A stretch of DNA of 64,000 bases from Zygnema cylindricum (lineage: Eukaryota > Streptophyta > Zygnematophyceae > Zygnematales > Zygnemataceae), in the NCBI GenBank assembly GCA_037447655.1, contig JBBHKE010001552.1:1-64000 (forward strand). Direction: 5' to 3'. The position numbers were made by a program, and so were the translations under genes. This document shows, piece by piece, positions 1-13,300 of this stretch. Below the pieces are notes generated by a model. That model ran no database searches and was not told where the DNA came from. It was given only the letters and a program-made list of their open reading frames with translations. Each line of letters opens with the position of its first letter. Within the stretch, counting starts at the first letter, position 1.

Positions 1-231
1 AGGGAGAGGAGGAGAGGGAGAGGGAGAAGGGAAGAGAAAAAGAGAGAGAGAGAGAGAGAAGGGGAGGGGGCAGAAAAAAGCGAACACCATGAAAAATAAT
101 TAACATACAGAAATGTTGCTGTGTGAGAATTTTTGACTCAAACTTGAGTAAAAACAAATATCCATAGGAATCTACTCCAAATCTGCTAAAACAAAAGCCT
201 CCCTTTCTTCTTTTTTTCTTCGTATTATTAC
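1..231. repeat. Purine-rich microsatellite and partial P450 intron
   Basis: Positions 1-65 are a GGGAGA/GAGA-type simple repeat. The rest is AT-rich and lies downstream (minus sense) of the splice donor at 231-230 of the P450 gene, so this stretch is the start of a P450 intron. On the gene strand the repeat is pyrimidine (CCCTCT-type). No coding sequence is visible here. Confidence 0.7.
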
Positions 232-3200
232 CTGCAAAACGTTCCGGTCGAAATTCGTCCGCATCCTCCCCCCAAATTTCTTTTTTGTGATGAATTTGTC
301 CTATTGGAATAGCAACCATGGAACCTCGAGGAATTCGATATGGGCCCAGTTGCATGTCCTAAAACAATTTCCAAAAACTAAAAAGTTAAAACTCACATTT
401 ATTTATATCAAAAACATGCATAAGGTCTCTCGACAAAAGAAGAGCTACAGTAACAAAAAACTGAATATCGAGACATTAAGACAAAAAACAAATTGAAAAA
501 GGTTACAACGTCTAATGTGAAATCGTAGAACGAAAACAGAAACAATGTAATGTAACTTACTTTTTCTAAGCTTCGGCTGATGAGAGGAATAGGTGGAAAA
601 AATCGCATTGATTCCTGGAGCACCAGATGGAGGTCTGTGAGAGATGACAGGTGTTCCCACTCCACTTCTTGCTGACGTGGACCAATCACGTTGAGAGCTT
701 CTTTTCGAACTCTTTCTTGCCATTCAGGGTGTCTGGCGAGAAGGTACATTGTCCATGTAACAAGTTGAGCCGTGGTTTCGTGTCCTGTGGAACAACAGGA
801 CGACTCAGCTTCAGTTTTGGTCAACAGAAACTTCAGAATCTGTTAATGGAAGAGGAAGGAGATCCAGTTACTGTTTTGGTTGATGGAAACTTGAACAGTA
901 ACTTATAAATATTTACAAAATGCATGAAAGTTTGGAATGAATAGGCGCATTCACAAATAATCTTTTCAATATGTAGAGCAAAAAGTCACTTAAAAATTTA
1001 CACCTTCCAAACCATAGTTTATGCGAAATGCAAATACTTGAACCTGAGATTGCAGAAAACATATACAATTACGCCAAAATAGCGAACCAAACTCTTCGGA
1101 ATAGTGGAAACAAAGATCAACTGCATCAACATAAGACCTCAATCTACGTAAACTGGCATTGATCGTGTCCAAATACGTCTGAATCCACACTAATCACGGT
1201 AATGTTTATTACCTGCGAGAAGAATTGTTATTGATTCCTCGACAAGTTGTTCATTGGTCATTCCTTTGTTGGTTTCGTCGTCAGTTGCGACCAACATACT
1301 GGAAAGGAGGTCATTCTCTACCTCTCCTTGAGGTCCCAAACTCTACAAAATCCTGAAATTCCCAAAATTCTCAAAATTCCAAAAATCCCAAACTTCGCAA
1401 ACCCAAAACCTCATTTTTCAGAAGAGATGGCCAAAACGAAAATCTGGATTGCGACTTATATGTTAAAATGACATGGATATTTTTCCATGATACTGCATCT
1501 TTATTGTTCCTGTTCCCGTTATGAACTTTTCAAGAATTGAATAGGTTATTTTTACCTTAGATTCCATTGTTCTTTCCCTCCTCCTCTGGATGAGTTCGAA
1601 AGTAAGGGTTTGAATTTTCTTTTTCGATTGGGCAATGGATTGGTTAATTTTTGTGGGGAGCCACCTGTCCGAAATGGAAAGTTCACAATTATTAGTGTGG
1701 AAAGTGGGAGAAACAAGGGAACTGGTACTATGAGAGGAGGAAATCGCAGGGCTGAAAGTAAAATGCCAAAAGCGGAAAAAAAATGGCTATGTAGTAGATT
1801 ATTGGTTGTTAATTATTTTTTCTCGCAAACTCTATTTTATTTTTTTGCAATCAAAAACGAAAATTTTCTCACGTATATCCCGGAAAGAATAAAGCGCCCG
1901 ATAAAACCCTTTTAAGAACATTCTCCAAATAAATGGCCACAGATTCGGCAATTTCTTGAGCTTGTTCGGATCCTCCTTCGATATTAGCGCCAAATGCCGA
2001 CTGACCAATAATGTTGAGAGCGAGACCGGAAATATCCAAAGACACATCAATTTCTTTAATTCCATTCGAATTTTCTACTTGTTCCGTCCAGCGAGAAATC
2101 ATTTTTTTCGTACTTTCAACCATAACAGGCATCACTTCCTGTAAAAAAAATGATTTTTTTTTTGAAATTTTAATATCGCACAGCATAGAGTTGACGTGTG
2201 GAGAAATGACTCTTGAAACTCGCAAAAAGTAATCAAACCACGTGTCAACGAACATAAAATTATTTGACCAATAAATTTTTTAAAGTGGACCATCCCAGAA
2301 AGTCAATGTACTGACACACACACACGAAGTGTGGCCCATCACAACTTTACTTTAAACTTAACTTCAACTTAGTTTATGACTTTTTTGGGGTATCGACACC
2401 TAACCTCAATCCTTCTTTCCATCTCAGCTTCACCAAATCCACACAAACAATTGTGGAAAGTTGTTTAAAGCAAAAATAATTTGCCCAATGTAATCTGTGT
2501 AACAATAAAGTGATCAAAATCTAAAAGCAACAAATTTTCTTTCCTGATTCAATTGTGAATGTCCATTGGGAATAGATAAGGTTTGTTTTTCATACCTTAA
2601 TACTACGTTGACCGAAAGAAGGATTCAACATTCGACGTTGACGATGCCAAAAAGATCCATTTGAGTTAACGAGTCCATTTCCAAGAATCGATAAAGTACG
2701 TTTTTGTTGCATACTTTTCGGCCAATCCTCTGCTTTTCCAAAAAGAATCTGCTCAAGAAAGGAGAAGAAAAAAAAAAAACCTCAAAGGCAACAGTTAAGA
2801 ATTGCAAAAAATCTTGGCCGGACAATAGCAAACTGATTGTAAGAAAAAAGCGTAAAAAGAATCACCAGAAAATATATAGGAAAAAGGAAAAACGGGTGTT
2901 ACCTCCCGAACGAGAGAAGGATCGGAAATTAGCACTCGTGGGATTGGTCCAAAACAATGTACGCTTACAGAACCATACTTTTCTTCCCATTCTCGAAAAA
3001 GATACAAAAACTTGGTCTCAGCTTCACCTGGTTCCGAATCTGATGCTGAGAATTGTAAAGCTTTTTTATATTCCGGAAGTTGTCCAAAATAAGGCCTTCA
3101 AAACATGAAAAATGACGATGAAAACAACCAAGAAAAAACACAGGTTGGTTTCTTTTCTGATACCGATAATTTCCTTGGTTCCTCGTCCCTTTGAAGGAAA

Positions 3201-4904
3201 GCATTGGTGATCGCAAACTACAAACAAACAAATGAAAACTGCAATCTGAACTTTGAACATTCAAAGTTTAAACACTGCACATGGAGCTATGAAAACTGAA
3301 CATAAACAATAAAAACACCTGAACAATAACGACAGTGAATACACAGTGGATAATACAAAACAAGCAAATTACATTATCGATGAAAATTGGGTTTGAGGAT
3401 TTTTGAGATAGTTGAGGAGTGACAAAAAGAATTTTCTTGTAGTTTTTGTTTCCGGCCTTTGTAGCTGGTTTACGATTTTGTGGACAGAAAATCTTCATGA
3501 TAAATGTGTTGAATTTTGTGTTGCAGCAATCATGACAATGATTAGATATTGAATTGTGGCATTGATAGCTGCGATTGTGGACATTGAAGATTGGATTGTG
3601 CACATTGAAGAATGAAATATGGGCATTGAGAGTTGGATTGAACTGAACATTGAACATTAAATATTGAACATCAAACATTGAACATTGAACATCAAACATT
3701 GAACATTGAACATCAAACATTGAACATTGAATATTTAACATTGAACATCATACATTGAACATCAAACATTGAACATTGAAATTCAAACATTGAACATCAA
3801 ACATCAAACATTGAACATTGAACATCAAAAATTGAACATTGAACATTGAACATCAAACATTGAACATTGAACATCAAACATTGAACATTGAACATCAAAC
3901 ATTGAACATTGAAAACCACACATTGAACATTGAACATCAAACATCAAACATTAAACATTGAACATTGACCATCAAACATCAAACATCAAACATTGAACAT
4001 CTAACATTGAACATTGAACATTGAACATCAAACATTGAACATTGAACATCAAACATCAAACATCAAACATTGATCATTGGACATAAAAAATTGAATTTGA
4101 ACATCGACATTGAATATTGCACATTGAACACTGAGCATTGAATATTGGATCATCAACATTGAACATTTGAATTCTGGACATCAAAAATAACTTTTGAATT
4201 GTCCCATAAGCAAACTTCGATATGTTCGTGGAGAACAAAATTAATCCATCATGGTCACAATTAGATGCTCAAACTGAAAAGTGATAAAAAATAATTTCTC
4301 GATATCACATCGACAACAGAAATTTTTTATTTGTTTGACGGATCAAAAACACCTCTTTAGTCTAAAGATTCCGACTTTAGCTCGGAAGAAGAAAAGAAGA
4401 CAAATTGTCAATTCGGCTGCATGCACTGAAATACACAAATTCAACAAAATGATGATGCAATGACTAAGAGAACTAAAAAATAAAGCCTTGTTTTCTGTTA
4501 TTCACCAATTCACCAATTGTAGATTTAAAACTTGAGAATTCGTCCTGCTACTGAAAAAAAGTTGCACCATTTCTAAATTTTCATCAAGGTATTGAACACA
4601 ATGCAAAATAACATCAAACATTCAAAAACTTAATGAAAAAAACAAAAAAAAGGACAAAAACAAAAAACCGTGTTACACTCCTAACAAAAAGCCAGAAAAT
4701 AAAAAAAAACCACTTTTAAGGTTAATTTTTAACGTACCGAAATTGTAAAGTGGGAATCCCTTGTTGACGAAGATCCAAAAGTACAGTGTACGGCCACCAA
4801 ACATATGCATATACCGCATATAAGATTCCAGCCAATGGCAAAACGACAAAAATCAGCGGCCACAAGGCTAAAATTTGGAACAAAAAATCGCTAATGAAGG
4901 CCAT
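232..4904 (-). CDS. Cytochrome P450 monooxygenase, CYP72-clan-like (3' end off window)
   Basis: Haem-thiolate monooxygenase, probably ER-anchored. Eight exons on the minus strand: 4904-4738, 3095-2903, 2748-2596, 2138-1873, 1664-1556, 1342-1213, 784-561 and 358-232. All introns are GT-AG and all phases join, giving 456 residues plus one base. Exon 1 starts at the ATG at 4904 and encodes an N-terminal hydrophobic anchor (about residues 5-35). Exon 3 carries the helix-C motif WHRQRR. The exon 6/7 junction rebuilds the helix-I oxygen-binding motif AGHETT. Exon 7 has the helix-K ESMR (ExxR). Exon 8 has FRPERF (PERF region). The conserved haem-cysteine exon is not in the window, so completeness cannot be judged. 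HPEWQERVRKE and IHHKKEIWGED resemble the plant CYP72 clan; substrate unknown. Confidence 0.9.
3600..4180. repeat. ATTGAACAT/ATCAAAC minisatellite in P450 intron 1
   Basis: Tens of tandem copies of degenerate 9-10 bp units (ATTGAACATTGAACATCAAAC and variants) fill about 580 bp of the first P450 intron. Units decay toward both ends. The reverse complement (GATGTTCAATGTTCAATG) also appears in intron 1 of the MAPEG gene near 19990. Confidence 0.9.
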
Positions 4905-5872
4905 GGTTTGAAACCCTAAAACAAGACTCTGAACCCTAAACCGAAAAATCCTGGCGTCAATTTATCAATTTGGCAAAAAGGATTGACATTCCAAAAGGAA
5001 AAAAAGAAAAGAAAAATGAAAAAAAAGGAGGAAAAAACGTTGATTGCTTCTAGGAGAAAAATCAGATTTTTGAGGTAGGGAGAAGGGCGTAGATTTAAGG
5101 CTTTTGAGTGTACTGTAGTGTCATTATTTAATATATTAAAAATTAATAGGCGGGAAGTGATTGACTTAATTTTCTTTATTTTTGTAACTTTAGTTTTATT
5201 TCATTTTTAATTTTTGAACGGCGATGAGGATGATGTTACGAGGTGTTCACCCGTACAGATGACGTCGTGAAGCGAATGAGCCAAGAAACTCATTCAAAGT
5301 AATGTGCCGTAAGAATGTGCCGTATGAAAAATACTTTCTGACGTCATATCCAAAGAATGAAAATGTTTATTTGCCTCTGTTAGGGCGAATGTTATTGTGA
5401 CGGAGGCACCTTCGTTACGCTTGTCGTATGTAATGATTGTTCAAATAACAGAGTTTTATTGGTCAGCTTTTTTGTTTGAGAGCAAAAGTGCCAGCCGGTC
5501 CGTTAACTTTTTGTGCTAACGACGGGATTTCCGTTAAAGATTTACAAAGGACTTTTCACTTTTGCCATTTGGTCATTTGTCCTTTCCGTATTGTCAGATT
5601 TGTTAGCGCTTCGCTGTTTTTGGCCCTTTGTCTATTTAGGACAAAGGTTCGTACAGTGTGTACGGTAGGTACGGTAATGAGTCCTGGTGAGCCACAATCT
5701 ATTTTTCCATTACAAAGTATAAAATCGAACTTATAAATGTGTTTAAAGGATATTAACGACAATGTAGACGTAGAAACGTAATAGTAAACACGTTAAAACG
5801 TGTTAGCTTTTCACAAAAAATAAACCTAGAGATGGCTACAATATAAAATCGATTTAAACATACATGTGTAAA
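4905..5872. other. Intergenic region, no gene recognised
   Basis: Upstream of the P450 start codon. The first 250 bases are AT-rich and would hold the P450 promoter and 5' UTR. From about 5200 the sequence becomes rich in GTACG/CGTAC words, like other repeat-derived blocks in the window. No conserved reading frame or RNA gene was recognised. Confidence 0.5.
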
Positions 5873-6091
5873 TAGTGTTGTGTATCGAGAGCCTCTTGCT
5901 TATATCCGATATGTGCCTCTTTTGACCTGTCGATAATCGATATATCGTTCCGGTACAATGAGAAGGCTAATACGCGGTAAGTTATCGGGTCGATAACCAT
6001 CGCGATACCTCCGTACGCCGGTCTGCGGAAACAATTTCAGCCCCCCCCCCCCCGCTCTCGATAGGGGCGGGGGGGGGGGGGGGGGGGGGGT

Positions 6092-6145
<54 letters not shown>

Positions 6146-6338
6146 GGGGAAGGGGAGGGCGCGTACTGCTTTCCCCACGTTCATTGTCGTACTGAATCTA
6201 TACAGACACCCACCTCCCACCAAATAAATTTTGATTATTTTTTTTGGTCTCGGAGCGATGAACCGAACCCTCCGACTGCTATTTGATATATCGAATATTG
6301 TTTTATTGCGATGATAAATTTGCCAATACACAACACTA
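5873..6338. mobile_element. hAT-like MITE with long G-tract
   Basis: 466-bp element with terminal inverted repeats TAGTGTTGTGTATCG (left) and its near complement ending ATACACAACACTA (right). The ends match the better preserved element at 12831-13596. ATATCG-type words recur inside. The flanking 8 bases (TGTGTAAA and TATAAACC) do not form a clear target duplication, so the copy looks old or slightly rearranged. It has no transposase frame and is therefore non-autonomous. The apparent polyglycine and polyproline frames here are artefacts of the G-tract. Confidence 0.65.
6065..6144 (+). repeat. Near-pure guanine tract
   Basis: About 80 consecutive bases, almost all G and interrupted by a short TTT and a C. 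A C-run lies just upstream at 6042-6053. The length may be imprecise if the assembly mis-measured the homopolymer. It lies inside the MITE at 5873-6338. Confidence 0.8.
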
Positions 6339-7016
6339 TATAAACCCACATAAAAGGGTGTAAATGATTTTAGACTCTATCAAATTCTAATATGAACTCA
6401 TTAAAAAATGTTTAAGGAAACATCCGTAAAATGTTGCATTTAAACTTTTAAACTCAGATAAGAGTAACTAAAAGGATTGAAAATATAAATATGAGGAATT
6501 GTAATTTTAATGGTAGAGCATAATAAAAACACATTCTAAACCTAGTTAAAAAGGGATAAAAAGGTATGATAAGAGACATCAAGAAAAATCACATTAACTT
6601 TACATTAAAAAATTTATTTAACATTAAAGGTAAAAATACAATTTGCTACAGTAGTTAAAAGTATATTAAAGCCATTAAAATGTAAATATATGAATTTAAT
6701 ACGTAAAAGGGTAGCATATTGTGAATTATACCATAGGAAAAAATGTTTTAAGAACAATTTTATAAATTTGCCCATGCGTATAATTAAGTGTACAAGAAAG
6801 TAGAACATAAAACTAATTACTATAATCCAACAAATTTAATGTCATTTGACTCGTTTTTATCTAGATAAAAAATAAGTAAAAGAATAGTTTAACTAATTTG
6901 TAAAAGTCTGTTATACACACTCTAAGAACGCTCTATATGTGAACACGTGTTGAAACCATTATTTCAAATTTTATGTATTTAGCCGCCATAAATTCTATAA
7001 ACAACTCCCATATCAT
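6339..7016. other. AT-rich intergenic stretch, nothing recognised
   Basis: About 680 bases of AT-rich sequence between two TIR elements. Only short frames without recognisable similarity occur. No RNA gene or repeat structure was seen. Confidence 0.4.
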
Positions 7017-7773
7017 TTGCGTGGTTCACACTTGAAAAATGGGAAAACGGATGTCATAAATTTTGGGATCTGTACGCCAAAATTCATAGAATGACAAAAA
7101 ACGCGGCGGTGACGGTTGGGGCAGTTGGCTTGACCGTTTTGGAGCGTAGTGGCGGACAAAAGACGCGGTTTTATGCGTCAAAACTCGACAGCTGCGTATA
7201 CCAAACGGCAACTGCCGACCGCCATCGGACATCATGTTCGGAATGCACTTTTTCGGTTTTGAAGAATTTCGAAAACGAAACGCACGGTAGAGTAGGCATA
7301 TTGTATGGGTGTGAGTTGCGGACACTCTTGTACGATCGTACGAATATGACGTATGATCATAGTACAGCGCACGCCACCTGACGAATTTTTTTAGCGAACT
7401 GACGCGGCGTAGGATGACATTACGCCGAGAAAAAAACGCGGACGGGCAACCTGGTTGGTCAATTTGAGGCTTTATTTAGTGTGGCCTTCAAAATTGCAGA
7501 CGCTAATATGACAAATTGTCCTATCGTAAGTTGTGTTATGGGCTTTTGATGTGATCTTCTTAAGATCGCTACTTTGATCAGCGACCGTCCGATCGTCCGA
7601 ATCTGACGGTTGAAATAAAAAACACCTCAAAATTCACAGAAAAAATATTTTTTGTCCGATTTTTTTTCAAAATTTAGACATGCCGTTTAATTCTCTATCG
7701 TTCACGACGGACAAAAAAGAGTACCGTTTCCATACCATACCGTTTTCCCATTTTTCAAGTGTGAACCACGCAA
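7017..7773. mobile_element. 757-bp TIR element (non-autonomous DNA transposon)
   Basis: The ends form an almost perfect inverted repeat of about 34 bp, beginning TTGCGTGGTTCACACTTGAA at the left and mirrored at 7740-7773. The interior has overlapping frames on both strands (7091-7381 plus, 7026-7325 minus) with no recognised domain, probably chance openings. A target duplication could not be fixed. The interior stretch near 7541-7600 (words TGTGTTATGGGCTTTT and GATCAGCGACCGTCCGAT) recurs at about 18588-18660, which shows a dispersed family. Confidence 0.7.
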
Positions 7774-10371
7774 TTATAAACTAAAATGTAAGAGTAGAAT
7801 GCATTTTTTTCTGCGTGAATGAAGTTTTATGCACATTGCCGTTTGTATCTTACAGTTTATGTATTACGTTGTAACGTTTTTACGTTGTAGATTAGTTGAA
7901 AACCCTCCCTTCCCTTCCCCCACCTCCCTTCCTGATTTTGTCTCCCAGATTAGATTCGAAATCATACGGAAAGCCTTACGAGTGGGATGGCTATGGGAAC
8001 CAATAACATTTTTTGTAAGTTTTTTGGACATTCTTTTTTAACACTTCCAAAATATTCATGTCGTTTTGCGTAGGCTCCGTAAAATTTTAAAAAATGAAAG
8101 ATATTTTGTCCAGTTGAACAACGAGCCACGACGCTTTTTCAGACGTCGTGGGAGGAATCTTTTGGGTTACGAGTTACGTCACAGAAAATCCAAATGGCCA
8201 AGAAGCAGATCTACGGAACATTCCCGCGACATGTGAACTGTAAACGGCCGAGAAAGAGATCGACAGAACTCTACTGCAACATATGGCGCTCTACTGGAAC
8301 TGTTCAGGACAAACGCACAAAAGACAAAATACATCATAATTAGGCTTTACAATTCTGTTTCTCATATTGGTCAATATTTTGTAATCTGACACTTATTTAG
8401 AGTGGACCTTATTAGTTAGGAGGGCTTCAAATATGATGCCATTAATCGTCGAAGTCGACACACAACACCCACACATGATTGCCGTACCATATTTTTCGCA
8501 ACTATTCCATAATTCAAACATAAACAATTGTAAAAACAATTTGAAAACGTTACGCGGATTCTATCCAAAAAGACCGTTTAATACGCGTGTTGGTCATTAC
8601 ATTTAGGCTTTCCAATTATTTTCCACATTTGGACAATGATCTGTACAGTACAGCGTTGATGTCCAATTCGTACGGATTTCAACTTTTTTACGAAAATTAC
8701 GTAATATTCGTCTTTTTCATACTTTTCGTAAAATTCGTGTAAATTTCGCTAAACGTGCGAAAATAATTAGAAATACTAAATGCTGTGGCCCTTATAATAC
8801 GCGTACTGTACGTGAATTTTTTGTAACTAGCCATACTATATGTGCTGATAATGTATAATGTTTCCAAACCTAGTTGTTCAATACGCGGGTTTTTTCCAAT
8901 TTTTCCAGTTTTTACGTAGTGTACGTGACTTTTGAAAAATACGCAAAAAAACGTCTACTGTAAACTGAAACTGACATATTACGGAAACTAATAAACAAAA
9001 TACTATAACTGCTATATTTTTTACGGAAACTGTACGGTAGTTTACAAAAAAATTTCGATGCACGTATCCGTACTTTCTGTTCAGTAAACTGAGCAGAATG
9101 TACATGGATTGTACGGGAATATAATGTGACGTCTACAAATATTTCCAAAAAGAGACGTTGCCGCGTCACACTATTTGAGCGCCGTGAGTTCAAATTTTGT
9201 TGTGGCGTCTTCTTCAAATTTCGAAAAAAAGCCGCCATTATTACTTGAACAGCTGAACGCGAAAAATCACAGAAGACGCCATTACCGACGCCACGGCAAG
9301 AAGGGAAGAAAATTTAGAGTAAAAATAGTTAAAGGACATAATTTTTTTTTTTTTTGTTCCAATGTGATTGTTTTTGTTTTTTTTTATCAATGTGTTACAT
9401 CGTGCAATGTTGAATGATGAAAAGTGGAATCTGCATATGGCTTGAACTTTGTTTTTTTGAAGTTGCATGCTCTCGGAGTGGTAGAGAAATGTCTATGAAG
9501 GACAGGCAATTTTATTATAATTAAAATGCTTTTCATAGGATTTGATTCAATGCCATTGTATGTCATCTAGTACACACCGGTGCATTCTTCCTTAATCAGT
9601 TGATGTACATGTTTCTATACATGTTTCCATACGTGTGAAAAGTGTCATAATAATTTATTTAAATAATGTTTTTCACCGCTCATTTAACGGAAAGCGTACA
9701 AACTGCGGTACATGCTCAATTCAATTTTTTTAAAATGTACGGTTTTGTACGGGAAAAAATTCATTAACGTTTTTTTCAAATCGACCTCTGCAGTTTCTAC
9801 GTATTGTACGCGCGTTCGAAACGTGTGTAAAAATAGTGTACGTGTACAAAGCAGGGTACGCATTTTATTAACTTTTCAAAAGCGTTTGATGCGTACCGTA
9901 CGTAGTATTCGTTAGTTTATACCGTGCGTAATATGCGCACGGGACATCTATGCAGTACAGTACAGTACCGTACTGTACCGTACTATATTGTACGGTTATA
10001 GTTTACCGTACTATTGTCGAGGGGTAAACCATAAGTTAAACGTGCGAAAATAATTAGAAACACTAAATGCTATGCGTACTGTACTGTACGTGAATTTTTT
10101 GTAACTATGCGTACTATATGTGCTGATAATGTAATAACGTTTCCAGTCGTTTTCGCACATTTACTCCATGGGCTAATCGAGCAAATTCAATAATTTGTTG
10201 ATTTCCAATTCGTGTCGGGAAGAATTCGGTGAATTTCAGATTTTTTTTTATTATTTTCGCAGTTGAGCGTTTTCGACACAATTTTGTTTTAGGAACTATC
10301 AATTGCCGTTTTTCTTTTTTTCCTTTTTTTCCGTTGTCCTCATTTTGTCTGCTCAGCTCCAGGAAGTCTCC
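7774..10371. other. Repeat-rich intergenic region upstream of the dioxygenase gene
   Basis: No gene recognised. The region is rich in GTACG words. A block at 8751-8872 is repeated at 10036-10145 (shared words AAACGTGCGAAAATAATTAG and GTGAATTTTTTGTAACTA), pointing to a dispersed repeat. A pyrimidine run at 10311-10330 lies just before the dioxygenase start codon. An in-frame upstream ATG at 10303 could extend that protein by 23 hydrophobic residues. Confidence 0.5.
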
Positions 10372-13300
10372 ATGGCTCTTCTAAGGAAAGCTATGCTTCA
10401 AACCCTCCGAATAATGCGATCACAAGAGCTTCAATCTCCTTCACTTCATTGTCGTTTTCTATCGTCCTCAGCCAATCGTACGGTTCCAGCTGTCAAGTAT
10501 GATTATCTTCCCAGTAGGATTTTTCAATGTCTTAAAGAGGTGGTTTGTTATAACATCCTTGGAAAATAGGTGGTCTAGGATAACTTATTTGTTTTGCAAC
10601 AAGTAAATTATTTTGAAGATTTGTCAAAGTCGAGTTTGAGAAATAAATATGTTTGAATTGGCATTTCTGAAGTACTAACCTTTTTGCATGGATCGATCAC
10701 ACTTCTGCCATTCATATGTTGTATATTCTAGAAAGCCCTGAAAACCCTGGAAATCTCTAGGTAAAATCAGATGGCTTGTTTTCCTTCTGATTTGAAACAT
10801 CTGTATGTTTTTGCTGTTATCACATAGTGTAAACATATTTGATCATCAGTGAGCTTGTTTAGGTTACAACAGTCATCTTTCCTTACTTTCCTAGTTCAAA
10901 TTTAGCAATATTTCTCAAATTCTATTATCCAAGGTGGGAAAACATTAACGTTTGTGTGCTTATTCTTAAGCGACTGCTCTCTTTGTCGTATAACCATTGC
11001 CTTGCTTGAACTGTTATTGATTGGGAGTATAGTTTGAAGCACTTCTTGAAAATTTTCAGTAGTCGACACGACACTTCCCATCGCTATCAGTGTTTACAAC
11101 ACTAATTTGATCGTAGCTTTTTTTAATGAAGATCACAATGTAGTGTTGTTAGTACTCTTTGAGGAAGTGGACTGCAAACTGCCACGTCTCCCTGCATTAT
11201 GTTAATATTATACATTCTAATTCCGCATTTGCACCAATATTTCCTTTTTAGTGACGGGCAGTGTAGTGTGATTTATTGCCAGGTTTGCCATTTATTTGTA
11301 AACATTCTTACACCTGTTTGTAAACTTGTTCACAGCATCTCGGAGGAGGAAGTGAAGCAGTTTGAAGCTGATGGGGCAACTGTTGTAAGAGGATTGTTTT
11401 CTGAGGAATGGTTGGAGGCTTTGAGAGAAGCTGCAGAGGAGAATTTGGGCCATCCAGGTACAAGATAAACCTACTCTGCATAATAAGCCGCTTGAGAGGT
11501 TTTATAGGCTGAAAGTCAATAAGGTGCATATTTCTCATGCATGTTGGTTTTTATGTTTGTTCTAGTTTTTCATATTTCAAGTAAAATATGGTTTGTGTGA
11601 AACTCTCAGCTGCTGACAGTTGAATTGATAGCATTTAACAAAGACACAAAAGAAAATGCTGTAATTGAAAGATATTGTTTTTGTTTAACTGCTTAGTTTA
11701 TATTTTTTGCATTTCTACCTCTGTACCCTGTGAAATTCAGATCTTCTGTAATCTTGCCAAAAAAGGTTTTCTTTAGTGTAATTTATTTCATTTTCTTGAC
11801 TCATCCATTTAGAAAAAACACTCTTTTTACAATTTTAACTGTAAAACTCTAATTCATATGCATGCACCTCACTGCACACAGCGGCAACTGCTTTTTGGTT
11901 TGAACGGTACATAAGTCCACGCTTATACTACCCCTTCATAAACACATTTGCATTACCTCATGCGACACATTTGGCTCTTTTTTTTCTGGTTTTGGGATAT
12001 TGGACATTTATATTGCATGTCTATGTCAAATGTTGACCAGTTATTTTTTTCTTCAGTTATTTTTTCTTATCTCTAAATCATGTATCTTCAAAATACTTCA
12101 GCTTTCAATTCTGAAGTTTCCATTTCCATAAACTTTCACTGAACATCGGCCATATTTCGGTTCTCTTCCGGATCTTCGGTTTTTGTCAACATGGTGTGCA
12201 CGAATGAGCTTTATCTTGAGTAAGGAAATATTTGTTATGCTCCTTTTTCTGAAATCTTTTTTTTGGACTAAGTTTATATATCTATCAATTACTCACGACA
12301 CCCTGAGAATTCTGGAAACAGTTGAAAAACCTTAAAATCAACCTTAAAAGATTATGGGGATCCCTAAAAACTTTGAATATATATTAACTAACTTCAAAAA
12401 GACGTTTTTGTTTCTTTTCTTGTCAACTTCAAAAATGTTTAAATTTGCAATACTACGGAAATATGTGAAATTTTCACCGTGTATTTATTTCTGTGGCACA
12501 ATAAAATTTTGCATATGCATTTCCTTATTAAGTCTGTATATGGATTACTTGCCATTTTCTTACTAATCTCCTCAGATCTTTTTTAACTATGTTCTTAGCT
12601 CATAGATTGCTGGTAACTTTTGTGTGTGTGTGTGTGTGTGTGTGTAAATTTCCTGAGCTCTCACTCATCTCATTTACCAATTCATTGTCAGATCCTGATG
12701 CCCTGTATTACATTTTGGGTTTTTTTCATTTACAGGTCCGTTATGTGACGAGCATGTGAAGCCGAATGAGGTGCGAATTCTTCTCCCTTGTTCTTTCTTT
12801 TTCTTAAATTTGTTTTGTTACTCTAAATACTAGTGTTGTATATCGGTAAGGATTTTCCGATAACCGATATGGGCCTTTTTTCGGGTAGCCGATAATTGAT
12901 ATAATGGTACGATATATCGCTATCGGTGTTATCGCCGATAAATAACCGATATTTATCGGTTATTATTGGCGATAACACTGATATCGATAACTATTGGCGA
13001 TATCTGTACGGACCGTACAGAAAAATGTATGGCCAGTACACTCAACTGTACGTGTTATTCTCCGGATGCGCCGCGGACCCCCTTCCCCCCAATTTCGGTA
13101 AAAAATCGCGATATTTCCTTCATTATTTCTAATTTAAGGGGGTTTTACTTGGGTTCAATGTCCTTTTGACTGTTAATTTTTTATAAATGACAGTTAATGG
13201 CGGCAGTCTGACAGATTTGTTCGTCTGTTCGTCTGGTTTTCGAAAAAGTTTGATTTTACAAATTTACTGTGTAATTTATTTTTTTCGTTTCGGTGCTATA

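Noticed and set aside
3600-4180. CRISPR-like repeat array
   Set aside because: The units are short, contiguous and degenerate with no unique spacers, in a eukaryotic intron. It is a minisatellite.
6092-6349. Polyglycine and polyproline frames
   Set aside because: Direct translation of a G homopolymer within a MITE.
7026-7381. Overlapping frames of 96-99 codons on both strands as possible genes
   Set aside because: They lie inside a non-autonomous TIR element, have no recognised domain and oppose each other.
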